DNA of 64,000 nt, taken from assembly GCA_036365515.1 (NCBI GenBank), contig CM070873.1:21813257-21877256 (forward strand), in the 5' to 3' direction. Shown piece by piece: positions 49,256-60,779 of the stretch. How positions within the stretch are numbered: position 1 is the first letter of the stretch; every line of letters begins with the position of its first letter. The notes beneath the pieces are model-generated. The model was not told where the DNA came from and made no database searches. It saw only the letters and a list, made by a program, of their open reading frames with translations. The translations under genes and the position numbers were made by a program. Source of the DNA: Torymus aiolomorphi (Eukaryota; Arthropoda; Insecta; Hymenoptera; Torymidae).

Positions 49256-49608
49256 AGGTATTTGAAATTCTGAACGTTCATAATGAACGAAATATTAACT
49301 TATAGTTTCTAATTTTGGTTAGAATTCGTCGGAGTGGTTTTAGTGGTACTGCAAGAGTGAAAAGTGAAAAGATACAGTTATTAACGTGTTTGAAATTCCG
49401 AACGTTCATAATGAACGAAATATTAACTTAAAGTTTCTAATTCTGGTTAGAATTCCCCGGAGTGTGGTTTACTGGTGACTGCAAGAATGACAAGTGAAGA
49501 AATACAGTTATTATCCGATTTTAAATGTATTAAGTAGCCAAATTCGGCTAAATTTGAAAATGGCAAAAATCTTTCGTTCACTATGAACGTTCGAAATTTC
49601 AAGCACCT
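49256..49608. mobile_element. hAT-like MITE, family B, composite copy with internal duplication
   Basis: The outer 8-bp target duplication AAGTTTTG (49248-49255, 49609-49616) encloses a truncated first unit (49256-~49385) joined to a full unit (~49388-49608) in the same orientation. Both units contain CGAACGTTCATAATGAACGA-type ends. Confidence 0.85.
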
Positions 49609-49616
49609 AAGTTTTG

Positions 49617-50228
49617 TTAAATCGCTGTACAAACATCATTTGAGGTGTTAGAAATTTGAATGACGTGATTTTAGAAAATGTCTGTATCGATGGATCTGTA
49701 TGTGTGTGTGTGTATGTAATCTACTAAAGCTCATTTTTTTTTTGTTTTTTTTTTGTCCAAATTTTGGAAAAAATCCATTTTTTGTTTTGCCGATGTGTTT
49801 TTGTTTTATGGTGAATTTTTGATTTTCAAAGAATTGATTTTGGCGTTTTTTTAATGATAGATGTATTTGAATCGGACAAATAGCAGTTCAAAGAGTATAA
49901 AATTACCTATATTTAAAAAAAATACATTAGCTATTACGGCTCTTTTGTTTTTAACAAAAACGTGTTTTTTTTTAAAGCCTATAAAAAGCAATCATTGTTA
50001 AGATAATAGTTTTTCTTATGTTAAAATTTAAATTAAATAATGCATACAATGCCTTAACATGATAATAATAATAATGATAGTATAAAAATAATAGATAAAT
50101 ATTTCAGTCTACTAGTCAATATTTATGTATTTTACCATGCTAAACCCAAATAACGATTCCTCAGAGTGATGATAATATGTATCGATACTAAAAATAATTA
50201 TTACGCAGAGTAACAATCGTGTTTTACA
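49617..50228. other. AT-rich DNA with short GT tract
   Basis: A short (GT)n at about 49702 and T-rich runs, with nothing else. Confidence 0.45.
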
Positions 50229-50397
50229 TACAGGGTGTGTCATTTTAATTGACGCACCCGAAAGTTTGCGCATTCAGTTAATACGACAGACATACATTAT
50301 TTTGTGGAGTCTCCGCTCTTTATTGTCCACAGTTCAATAATTTGTTCTTAACTTGAGTTTGTAATTGTATTCACAATTTTACTCCCCATTGTCTAAT

Positions 50398-50593
50398 GTA
50401 AAAATTGTTATTTTGGTCAATTCTGACCAGATCCGTTGGGAGCAGGAAAGAAAATAGACTACGATGCTAAGTAGTTGCAACGTTTCGTCGACGGGTTTGT
50501 CGACGAAACGTTGCAACTACTTAGCATCGTAGTCTATTTTCTTTCCAGCTCCCAACGGATCTGGTCAGAATTGACCAAAATAACAATTTTTAC
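50398..50593. repeat. 196-bp near-perfect hairpin in the 5' leader of the transposase
   Basis: Arms of about 95 bp (50398-50492 and 50499-50593) are complementary with one or two mismatches around a 6-nt GGGTTT loop. The turn is built on CGTTTCGTCGAC. A transcript would fold into a long double-stranded stem just before the start codon. Confidence 0.85.
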
Positions 50594-50665
50594 AATTTGT
50601 TCTTAAGTTTTAATTATAATTTTTCATTTTGCTTCAAATTTAACAACAATTTTTTGTCAAAAATT

Positions 50666-51728
50666 ATGGCGAATTACCCACCAGCTGAAATTGTTGATAT
50701 GTTGATAATTTTCGGTGAATGTCATGGTAGTTACCGAGCTGCTGCTAGACGATATGCAGAGCGTTACCCAGATCGACGACATCCTAATGATAGAACCATT
50801 CAAAGACTAAAGTTGAGAGCTCAGAATGGCTACTTAAGTCGACAACGTCCAAGTCGTGTATACGACGAAAATGATACACGTGTTCTTGTAATTTTAGCTT
50901 ACATTCACCTAAATCCGCACACAAGTTGTTGAATCATTTCAAGAGAGTCAGGTATTCCTTTTAAAACTGTTTCAAGAATTATCAAAAAAGTGAAATTCCA
51001 CGCATATCACATAGTATTAGTGTAAGCCTTAACTCCCAATGATCATCAAGAGCGTTTAAATTTTTGTAATTGAGCTTTACGAAAAATTGAGGAGGATCAT
51101 GACTTCTTTAGGTTTGTAGTGTTTAGCGATGAAGCTACTTTCAAAAATAACGGCGAACTTAATAGACACAATTGCCATTATTACTCAGAGGTTAATCTTC
51201 ATTGGTATCGACAAGTTGATAACCAACACCGTTGGAGTTTAATGGTCTGGTGTGGCATCGTAAATTGTTATCTAACTGGCTCATACTTTTTTGATAGAAA
51301 TGTAACAGGAGCTATTTTTCGAGAGATGCTTAGTGAGCACTTACCTGGTATGCTTGAAAATGTTGATTTAGCAACGAGACAAAAATGTACGTTCAATTAG
51401 ATGGTGCAGGGCCGCATTATGCACGAATCGTGCGGGACTTTTTGAATAACGTGTATCCGCAAAGATGGATAGGACAAGCAGGTCCAGTTTCTTGGCCTGC
51501 CCGATCACCTGATATGACATCGCTTGATTTTTTTTGTGGGGATTCATAAAAGATAAAGTGTATGAGGAAGCGCCAATTACAAGAGAAGACATGAAAAATC
51601 GAATAAGAGAAGCTTGTGCGGCAATTCCAAGAAACGTACTGCTGAAGACTGTTGATAATTTTCAAATTAGAATCAACTTATGTCTCGAAGCTAATGGTGC
51701 TAACTTTGAACAACTATTACGAGGTTGA
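50666..51728 (+). pseudogene. Transposase pseudogene: N-terminal helix-turn-helix (DUF4817-like) plus DDE domain
   Basis: The transposase would bind the terminal repeats and cut and paste the element. The start chosen is the ATG at 50666 (MANYPPAEIVDM), and the N-terminal ~75 residues resemble the DUF4817/HTH region common in insect elements. A stop falls at 50930, followed by several frame changes through 50933-51118. The frame then re-opens with SDEATF (first catalytic Asp, ~51124), LDGAGPHY (second Asp, ~51398, after a 1-nt shift) and SPDMTSLDFF (third acid, ~51510), with another shift near 51530 before the C-terminal IKDKVYEEAPIT stretch. At least three frameshifts or stops make it non-functional. 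Confidence 0.85.
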
Positions 51729-51758
51729 CATTGATTGATATTGAAAAAGTAAATTACT

Positions 51759-51880
51759 CCGGAACGTGAGAGGTGAGGGGACTCACGACAACAGAAAGCA
51801 CCCCGGAACGTGAGAGGCGAGGGGACTCACGACAACAAAAAGTACCCCGGAACGTGAAAGGCAAGGGGGCTTAGAAAAAT
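51759..51880. repeat. 44-bp tandem repeat, about 2.7 copies
   Basis: Units beginning CCGGAACGTGA start at 51759, 51803 and 51847, exactly 44 bp apart. Each has GAGGGGACTCACGACAAC-like sequence; the third unit is degenerate. Confidence 0.85.
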
Positions 51881-52019
51881 TGAGCACTCCAACGAAATAT
51901 TTTCCTATCACGTCTACGTCGTTGTGTCTGGGTAAAGCTGGAATAGGTCTTTGTCCTTCTTGGATCTCTTCGATCTTTATCCTGGATCTTGACGTCTATG
52001 TCAAGGCCCCATCGTAATG

Positions 52020-52325
52020 TTGACCTGAAGATCAATATCATGGTCAGTTGCCCCCTCCCCCCTACACTCAGCTTTTGTACAAAACATTTTCTTGTGTAGG
52101 CTGTGTAGTTTTCCAAATGTTTGAATGCATTGACTGATTTCCTTCTTTACATTATGTTGACCTTTGAGTTTGAAGTTAGGGTCAAGGTCATATTTGAACA
52201 TAAAATTTGCCGCTCCTTCCATTTCCGGGGTCAAAAGTGGGGGTTCCTATGCAAAAAATCGATTTGACCTTAAAATGACCTTGATCCTTGACCTCAAGGT
52301 CAAAGTGAAGGTCATTATCAGTTGG
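52020..52325. repeat. Cluster of AAGGTCA/TGACCTT half sites inside the transposon
   Basis: About ten copies or near copies of TGACCTT, in both orientations, occur within ~300 bp. They resemble nuclear-receptor half sites but more probably derive from an expanded short repeat of the element. Confidence 0.45.
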
Positions 52326-52448
52326 CCCCCTCCGTACCCTACAACTTTTGTTTGAATCATTTTTTTCTAGGAGACGCCGTCTTTGAAATTTTCGGGTGCG
52401 TCAATTAAAATGTCACACCCTGTATATTCTCATTTATTCCCTTCTTAA

Positions 52449-52845
52449 GAATGTTATGGCTACGCAGTTCCTACACGAGTTATTTTTTAGTGTTTAAACA
52501 CTACGAGAAAAAATTATATAGAATAGTTAACGATTTTTACGCGTACGTCTGTGCGAAAATGCAAGTCGAATATTATAAGCTTTAAAAATTGAGAATAGAA
52601 GAAAAATTGACGAAGTTTCATTATTTTTTATTATCGCACAACAATGCATAGTATACAAGATTTGGATAAATTAATGAAACTTTGTAAATTTTTCTTCGAT
52701 TCTCGATTTTTAAAGCTTATAATATTCGACTTGCATTGTCGCACAGACTGAACCGAAAAATCGTTAACTACTCTATATAACTTTTTCTCGTAGTTTTAAC
52801 GCTAAAAACTAACTTGTACAAGTTAGTTATGTAGCCATAAAACCC
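52449..52845. mobile_element. TTAA-flanked foldback MITE, family E, copy 2
   Basis: TTAA at 52445-52448 and 52846-52849 flanks inverted arms with TTATGGCTAC, AACGATTTTT and AAGCTTATAATATTCGA blocks. These resemble the copy at 2426-3073. Confidence 0.72.
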
Positions 52846-52849
52846 TTAA

Positions 52850-53600
52850 AGCCTTATTGGTTAATTACGCTAACTCTAAGATTTCTGGAAAACCTTTTGC
52901 AAGAACTTGTTTTTTGTCAATATCTTATATTTCTTGATACCTATAATTTACCGGCCATCTCACACATTACTTTATACCCTGGCTATACCACTTATTTAAC
53001 AACGTCACGTAGTGGACAGTTCTCAAACTAAATTTTGTTATATATGATTGGATTGTATCCTTTATATTGACATTACCATAGAAGATACTGCAAACATTTT
53101 TCGGTTACGAAATTTAATACAAAATGAAAATCACAAAAGTAATTTTATTATATTTCTAAGAAGTAAAATACTTAAATTTTTAAATTTGATTTGACTTTAT
53201 TTTTTATATTTAGGCGTAATATAAATAAATGTGCTCTATATCAAGCTTACATTTTTAAAAACAAAACTTACTTTATAAATTTAATATTATTATATTTTTT
53301 TTTTTTTTGTTTCAGGTATGTAAGAGAATGATAGAGGACATGAACTTTTGCCCCGAGAATATTGGTAATAATAATATAAGAATATCATGCCTTATTTTTT
53401 AGAGATCAAAATAACTAAGTATATATATTAAAAACCGTTTTACCGAGATATAAACATTTTGAATACCATGCATGTGTAGTCACTCAAAAAGGTTTGAATT
53501 TACATATTACCTTAAAAATATGCACAAGCTCTACAAATATTCTGCAAAAATTTAATATCATTTAAATGCTAAAATTGTATAAATGCAAATGTCACAGAAT
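52850..53600. other. AT-rich DNA holding only the candidate 49-nt exon
   Basis: No further exon or repeat recognised on either strand. Confidence 0.4.
53316..53364 (+). other. Candidate isolated 49-nt exon
   Basis: A strong acceptor (long T tract, then TTTCAG) precedes 53316, and the donor GTAATA follows 53364. One frame is open through the exon and reads KRMIEDMNFCPENI. I find no partner exon nearby, so it may be a micro-exon of a larger gene, a duplicated fragment or chance. Confidence 0.22.
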
Positions 53601-54260
53601 TTTTGACGATTACGAATGCTTTCTACAACGTTATACCTTTCAACGTCTTTTTCATCAACCGACATTTATTCACTGGAACCAACAAAAAAACCGCTTTCCT
53701 TATCAAATACGCACAAGCGACTTTTTCCTCGACAAACAGCGTCGACGGTTTTCCTCCGCGCAAACTCGATCGCTCCTATCCTCCTCCTTTGCGACGACGC
53801 CTCTCGCTGCCGCGGGGCGCGTTTTCATATTTGCACATAGCCGATGATCGATGCTCCGGCATTTACCGACGTTAATGGCCTGTGGCTCGCGCACTCCGAT
53901 CAATTCCGATCAATCTTACGTACGCGCTCGATGGATCGTTCCCCCGTCTTATTTTTCTTTTCTTTTTTTCCTTCGCTTCGGAGGTCGCGCGAGATTGTGT
54001 TTTCTTCTTCGTGTGGGAGCGCGCGTGCATGAATTATGACGTATCGATGACGCTGTGGGGCGGCGAGGTGTGTGTTTTCTTTGGATGTGTGGAATGCGGG
54101 GTGGCGGGCGATACGCGGGCGCTATTTGCGTCATGGTACCAGTTTTCAGGTCGATCGAGGTGTGTGTGTGCGTGTGTGTTTACGTAGGAGGGTGAGAAAC
54201 TTTTTAGAGTAGGCGTTGCTGTTTATTTGAAAAATATCTGGTGAGGTTTAGTATAAAATT
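53601..54260. other. GC-rich island with skew switch
   Basis: C-rich 53640-53800, G-rich 54050-54200 (GGTGGCGGGCGATACGCGGG). Confidence 0.5.
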
Positions 54261-54639
54261 ATAGTGGTGGACTATACGATTTGGTTGTAATTGTTATTTT
54301 AAAAATAAAGTCAAATCATATGATTGTTTGTGAAAAAAATTAAATAATCAGGCACAGCATAACTCGCTATAATATTCTGCATTGCGTAGACAATTTCTTA
54401 TAATTTCACAAACATTTAATAAGCAACTATAAGAAAAACCTCTAAATTTGTTTTTTTTATCAAATAAATATGAGTAATTCAATTTTACAATATGTAAACT
54501 ACATTTTTGGTCATTCAATTTTCTCATAACTCTACTAAGTATCATACCAAAAAAATAATTGTACAAGTATTAGAGTTATGTGAAACATTCTTGCAATGTG
54601 TCAAGTTTACCATCCGACTTTCTGTTCTTTGCCATAATG

Positions 54640-55260
54640 ACGCCTCATTACTCTACTTCTTTGAATAACCTCGAAAAATAAATAACCTCATAATTAGTCG
54701 TACTTTTGCACCCCACCAAAGAACACCTTTTTCGCTAATTTTTGCTATTTTAACTAACCATTCCCCTCTTTTCCAATTCGTCGAAAAGCAGGAAGCTAAT
54801 TTTAAAACAAGATTTCTCGTCCGACAAAGCGATCCTCGCACCTAAGAACTACTCCGCAACACCCGAAGTGAAAACCTGTTCGAGAACTCGAAACTACCAC
54901 TTAGGAGCTACACAAGTGCGAGCTACACGCATAGCCCGAAAAAAGAACGACGGCGCACGACTCGGCGCGCAAATTGCTCGCGTCACGCGATGGATTCAAA
55001 TTTCGCGCGCTCGAGCCGATTAATTCGTCGCAGCTGCGTTTCAATTATCCCGGCGGACATGGTGTAATTTTCGCGGCTAGGCGCGTGTCGGAAGCGCGTG
55101 CGAGTCGGCCCCGATTGACGTTTCTTCGAGGCGGATTAAAGACTTTCCGAGGGCTATACACGCGGAGGAAAGAAGTGAGAGTCGTGGGGAAATAATGGAA
55201 AGAAGGAAGTTGAAAAGGTGTTGGATCGAGGATTGATCACGCGCGTTGAGACAAACAAGT
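54640..55260. other. GC-rich island with skew switch
   Basis: GCACCCCACCAAAG on the left; GAGAGTCGTGGGGAAATAATGG on the right. Confidence 0.5.
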
Positions 55261-55300
55261 TGGAAGATTGCAAAGGACTGTTATATATTTTAAAAATGTA

Positions 55301-56681
55301 TATGGAGAAAAATTTTTGTGTAAACTTTACTCTTTTTTTCTAAGAAAATTTATTATTTTTTATTATACAGTGGCACTCCCTGGTAAAAAATAAGCTAACG
55401 AAAATGGCTGGTAAAGTAATTGTACGGTAATTTTTTTAGCCAATGGTTACAACGAGTGTAAGCCAACGGTTAATTATCGGTTCAAAAAAAAGAGCAAATA
55501 TAACATTTCAAAAATAATAGAAGTGTCATTTATAATATAAAAAGTTTTACAAAAATATATTTAATCTCAAAATGTTTAAACTCTTAATATGTATAAAACA
55601 TTCATTTACCATAAAAAATTTTTTTTCACACTGTCGGTATAGCATTATTATTATTAATTTGATTATTTTTATTGTATACCAAAATAATAATGTATTATTT
55701 TAGTAATTTTAAAAATTAAGGATCTATCGGCCAACGGCTCATTAACTCAGCACATAAATTTATAGAATTTTTAAGCCAACGTTTGGTGCAAATGTTGGCT
55801 AAGCGAAGCATCATTTTGTAACGAAATTAGTAGCATTTTAAAGCAAGAGTTGGGTAAACCATTAGCGAACTCGTTCCGATTTCGCCAACCGATTGTAAAC
55901 TACTAGTTAATGTTTCTACCAGGGCTGGGACACATTTGTCACTTATCATTTTTACTTTCTCAATAGTAATTTTTATGATTTTTGTAGCATATTTTTCTGA
56001 TACTGCGATATTTCATTTAAGGTGGTCCCCTGGAGATCAGAGTTGATTCAACACATACTTGGAATTACACACGTAGGTCAATAAAGACATAACGAATGTC
56101 ATATCAAAATTTCAGACCATTTTATCGTTTGGCTTTTGAGTAATTACTGTGTAAAGTTATACGGATTACATGGAAGATATATCTATATATATATATCGAA
56201 ATTGTCGCGTTATGTATCTGTTTACAACAATATCTAAGTAAAGAGATTCAAGTCAGACTTGGAATTTTATGTACATATAGAATATATAATAGGGAATGTT
56301 TTCACGCAAGAATGAAGTAGATTCATCGTTTCATTATTAAAATAGAGCGTCTTAAATATATCGCTTTCGCAGACTTGATATGTTTCGAGGGTTATGTACG
56401 CTCAGCGCGCCAGCGTGAACTCTTTATCTCTCTCGTTCAAGCTGTCTGTCTCTCTCTTACCCAGGGAACCACCTTAAGCAGTCATAAAAATTGTTATTTC
56501 AAAAAGTAAAATTTGCTACAAAAAAATTACAGAAACTATTATTTAAAAAGTATGGTTTGCTATGAAAATCATAATCATTACTATATAAAAAGTAAATATC
56601 GCAAATGACCAGTGTGCTTCATCGGAAAATAGTCAATTTTCTTTTAAAAAAGTAAAGTTTACAAAAAATTTTTTCTCTGTG
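55301..56681. mobile_element. Large foldback element related to family C, with a nested MITE
   Basis: The left end TGGAGAAAAATTTTTGTGTA and the right end TACAAAAAATTTTTTCTCTG are complementary, followed by inverted GTAAACTTTACT blocks. The interior has decayed paired segments with CCAACGGTTAAT-like repeats. A TTAA element sits at 56021-56473. Confidence 0.55.
56021..56473. mobile_element. TTAA-flanked MITE with GGTGGTCCCCTGG ends
   Basis: TTAA at 56017-56020 and 56474-56477 brackets terminal repeats GGTGG-(T)-CCCTGG and CCAGGGAACCACC. The interior includes TATA runs and shows no coding potential. Confidence 0.72.
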
Positions 56682-57377
56682 CAGTATATTTTTATTTTAT
56701 ACGTCAAACTTCTTAAATTGCCAAAAATGTTGACTTGATTTTCGAATTCGATTACTCAAATAATTTAAAATACTAAATGTTTAAACAAATTCAAATCCGA
56801 ACGAGGATAATTACTTATCTTTTTGTAACTAGTGCGTGCCTTAGTTTTTTTTATCCATCGTTAACAAGAGTACGAAAAGAAGGTTTACTGGTCATCGAGA
56901 ACCATTTATAGATTAATTACTGAATAAATTTTGCTTCGTAAAAGAATAATTACCAAGAGTCTAACAATGAAGCGATGCTAACCTCAATTCGAGTTTTACA
57001 GTTATCGCCGTTGCGCGGAAATATATATGCTGTTATGTAAATAACATTGAGAATTTAAAATTTTCTGAACCTTAACTTTATTATTATATTGAAATCCTTT
57101 TATATAAAAATCCTATTTGAGAACTATCGTTTTATCGATTATGTAAACAATTGAATATCGAATTTTCGATAAAAAAGACGAACATAGAAGCGCGTAGCGC
57201 GCCAATTAACGCTAGATGCTTTTTAAATGCTATCAACATTATAATTTCTAATCGACAGCATCCGACAGGAGCAAGTATCATCTCAAAAGCTGTAGATTAT
57301 TGGAAAAAGCTTTAATTATGATAACAAGGTAAAAATCTTTTTACCATCTGTACATAATATTTAGATTATATGAACTA
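56682..57377. other. AT-rich DNA, nothing recognised
   Basis: No supported feature. Confidence 0.45.
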
Positions 57378-58039
57378 ACAAGGGGAGCACTAGAGATGCG
57401 GGTCCTATGGATTTCGCTAAAACTACAGGAGGCGCTTCTATTTGACAAATAATAAGACACGTTTCTCAGGTTTTTTCGAATGGGCTTTTTATTCCAATAT
57501 TCATGATATGATCTCTTTGATCATAGCTTTATAAATATAACATTTACGAAAACGAGCAAAAAAGAATCTAAAAACGGGCTGAAACACTTTTGATTTAAGC
57601 TTTGCATCGTTATAAAATATTTATTTCTCGAAAAGGTATAGGCTATTAAAGATGGATTAAGAAAATGATTAAAAAATTTCCGTTTTATCAAACCACTTTA
57701 TTGGTGGTATTTTTAACCACTTTCTTAATCCATCTTTAATAGTCTATTACTTCTCGAGAAATAAATATTTGTTAATGATACAAAGCTTATATCAAAGCTT
57801 TTACTGTCCACTTTAATAATCTTTTATGCTCACTTACGTAAGTTGTATATTTGCAAAGCTATGATCAAAGAAAGATGGATCATTTTTATCAATAATAGTT
57901 TATTTTGGAAATTAAATAGCTTGGATATGAGAATCAAAGGCCCACTCAGAAAAATCCTGTGATATGTGTCTAATTATTTGTCAAATAAAAGTACCTTTGG
58001 CAGTTTTAATAAAAAATCGATCCCTGATGTTCCTCTTGT
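57378..58039. mobile_element. 662-bp foldback element
   Basis: Arms of about 300 bp are mirrored around 57700, including ATTTGACAAATAAT near both ends and GATGGATTAAGAAA near the centre. No target duplication was seen. Confidence 0.7.
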
Positions 58040-58139
58040 AAAATCCTAAACATTGATTTTCAAAAAATATTCATTTTTCCATGTAGATATTCGCCTATTT
58101 TACATCCGCATTAACAAACTATTGTTTTTCAACAATTTA

Positions 58140-58700
58140 ATGAAACTTTTCTCACCCAGTCCCAAAGCTATCACATTATCTCCGGGTTATCTACCCCAGA
58201 TAACGTTGTATCCAAATCTACTTCCAATTCCTTTTCCCTCTATGTACAAAATCCCAATCTCCCTCGTCTCCCGTTTGCTCTCGTCCCACTCTTCGCTCTT
58301 ACCCAATCCCATGGCGAAATATCGCGATACCCCGGCGTATTCGGTTCACGTAAAACTCGCCGGCTAATATTAACCGGCGACGGCGGCGGCGATCCGCTCT
58401 CAATAATTCAACGGGCCCGCATGTACGCGCCGGCCAAGTTCGCGTGCGGGCGCTGATACGCCGCGATTGGATTTATCATTTAAATGGAAGGAAGGAGAAG
58501 TCGCGCGGAGAAGTATATACAGGGGGTTTTGTTAGCGTTCGGATTAATGATGTCGAGGCGGTGATTAGCATTTTAACGTGGAGTTTGAGATGCTGAAGTT
58601 TTTTTAGCTGACGGTTGATGATGTTTTTCGGAAATTCGAGATAAGGGCGAAAAGTTTTAAGCTTTTGAACATTAGGTGTTGAATATAAAAATCACGATGT
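58140..58700. other. GC-rich island with skew switch
   Basis: C-rich CTCACCCAGTCCCAAAGC at the left; GGGGGTTTTGTTAGCG at the right, next to GTATATACAGG near 58514. Confidence 0.5.
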
Positions 58701-60499
58701 AAATGATATACTTTCTCTGAAGAAAAAACCATTTTACTGATTTTAATTCGTAAAATGTAATTCTTTACAGAATCGTTATTTTTTTTTACGATTAATCATG
58801 TAGTAGAACTACTTTTTTTTCAATAATTTTCACTGTACTTTATAAAAAATGAAGATTCCCTTGTGTATTCGCACATTCTATCGCTGCGATCAGTTGATCA
58901 CTCGAAAATAAACATTGCAGATATAGTAGCAGAAATACGAGAAAAGCTTTCTATTTCAGAAAACGAGAATCGATAACATATTCTTGCGACAACTTTTAGC
59001 ATTGACATATTCTTTTTTTCAAGCGAAACAATACACACCGAATAAAACTCTTAAAATAATATACGGATTATTTTTTATCCATTCGCAAAAACGACATTTT
59101 TATTTTTGCAAAGAACCAAAATATTGTAAATATTGCTCGCCGGCCGAATAATTTGATATTAACGCCGGAAAGCTGATTACTTCGCAAGGGATTTCATATA
59201 AAAAAAAACTTTATGACTTTTATATATACATGGAAATTCTATTCATTTATGCAACGAAGCTGCAATATTTTTCCCGACAGTTAATTTATTGACGATCGCC
59301 GTATAGTATATAACGTTACAACGGAAAAAGATAAAAAAAATCATGATCATTTTATACACGAAGTTTTTCGTGAAAAATTGACGCGACGACCGCGCGGTTG
59401 TCCTTTGAAGCACATTCAAAATACACGCGTGTCAAAGCCGAGCGGCTATAGCAGCGGCGCGTGTCATCAAAAATTCATGGCTGTCCGTGCACTACGCACG
59501 CGTGCGCGAATAATACTAATTCACGTTCAAAGCGAATGTGATGTGTTTTATGAAACGTGCGACGAATCGATCGACAAATAAAAATTGTGCGCCTGTCGTT
59601 TAAGAGTAAGTAGTTAAGTTCGATGAAAAATATTACAAGTAGATCGCTTAAAGAAAGCAGAGATTAATAGTACGTCGACGTTTGCGTTAATTAATTCAAT
59701 ATTTAAGATGGTGTGATATAATGTTACGGAAAATTCGATACTTTGCAGTTACAGACATGCTTCATTTTTGTTTACTTGTCTTGTAGGCTGCGCGTAATCC
59801 ATCAGTTTTACACTGAGACTCGAGTTTTGCAAAATAAAGTTTAATGATTCTGATATAATTTTCTTATCGCACGCGCGCGCTCGAGATTTTATCCGGCATC
59901 GTTTGCCTGCAATTTATGCGATAGTTTAATGAGATTATGAGGCTTTTGCCGTTAAAGTTTCTGTTCAAGTCGAGAGAGAAAAAAATCAAAGAAGAGCTAA
60001 GACGGTAGTAATAAATTAGTTACACTTTACCAAGTCCAGTATGCGAAGTACACAAAGATGTAAAAAAATGAAAAAACGCGAAATTTATTAATCGAATATC
60101 TGGATCGGGTAATTAAAAAATTATCGAGTTTGAACATAATAATTCAAGGATGGATATAAAAAGTCTTTTCTTCTTTAGAAAACTAAATTTATAGCATATC
60201 ATCTTTTGAAAAATAATATACCAAAAGGTGAAGCACGATAAAACTGTGTGATTGGCTACGTTAACTTAATTTAAATTAGTTTCCAACTAAATGTACTGTA
60301 AATGACTGCATAAAGTAAAGAAATAATCTTTTTTAGATCTTTTATCCGACAATTTAATCAGCTCAAAAGGATTAATAGAGTGTTACGTGTACACATAATA
60401 TTACAACCATTACAGTTTACGTAAACTACATTCGAACTAAATAATCAATAAAGCAAACATTGCATAAACAAATAATAGTTTGTACACCTCGAAATCTTT
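58701..60499. other. AT-rich DNA with a weak CpG patch near 59.38-59.5 kb
   Basis: The 67-codon frame at 59378 has no splice or family support. Confidence 0.4.
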
Positions 60500-60507
60500 C
60501 AATTATA

Positions 60508-60727
60508 ATGTACTTGAAATTTCGAACATTCATAGTGAACGAAAGATTTTTTCCATTTTTAGACTTAGCCGAATTTGGCTACTTAATACATTTACAATAT
60601 GATAATAACTTTATCATTTCTCACTCTTGCAGTACCACTTAAACCACACTCTGGCGAATTCTAACCAAAATTAGAAACTTTAAATTAATATTTCGTTCAT
60701 TATGAACGTTCGGAATTTCAAACACGT
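60508..60727. mobile_element. hAT-like MITE, family B, copy 3
   Basis: 220 bp with an 8-bp target duplication CAATTATA (60500-60507, 60728-60735) and the family-B ends. Confidence 0.85.
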
Positions 60728-60779
60728 CAATTATATTAGTTTACGGAAGAAACGACGTAAATAATAGCACTAAACTTTT

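Larger units (their letters stand above)
50231..52422 (+). mobile_element. Tc1/mariner-type DNA transposon (degraded) with TA target duplication
   Basis: Terminal inverted repeats of about 33 bp start CAGGGTGTGTCATTTTAATT and end with the complement at 52390-52422, with one or two mismatches. TA dinucleotides flank both ends (50229-50230 and 52423-52424). The element carries a broken transposase gene, a 196-bp hairpin before the gene, a 44-bp tandem repeat after it and a block of AAGGTCA-like half sites near the right end. Confidence 0.85.

Noticed and set aside
51759..51880. CRISPR array
   Set aside because: The 44-bp units are directly adjacent with no spacers, and the context is an insect transposon.
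52001..52355. Short open frames on both strands at the right end of the Tc1/mariner-like element
   Set aside because: They cover the AAGGTCA repeat block and have no domain or start support.
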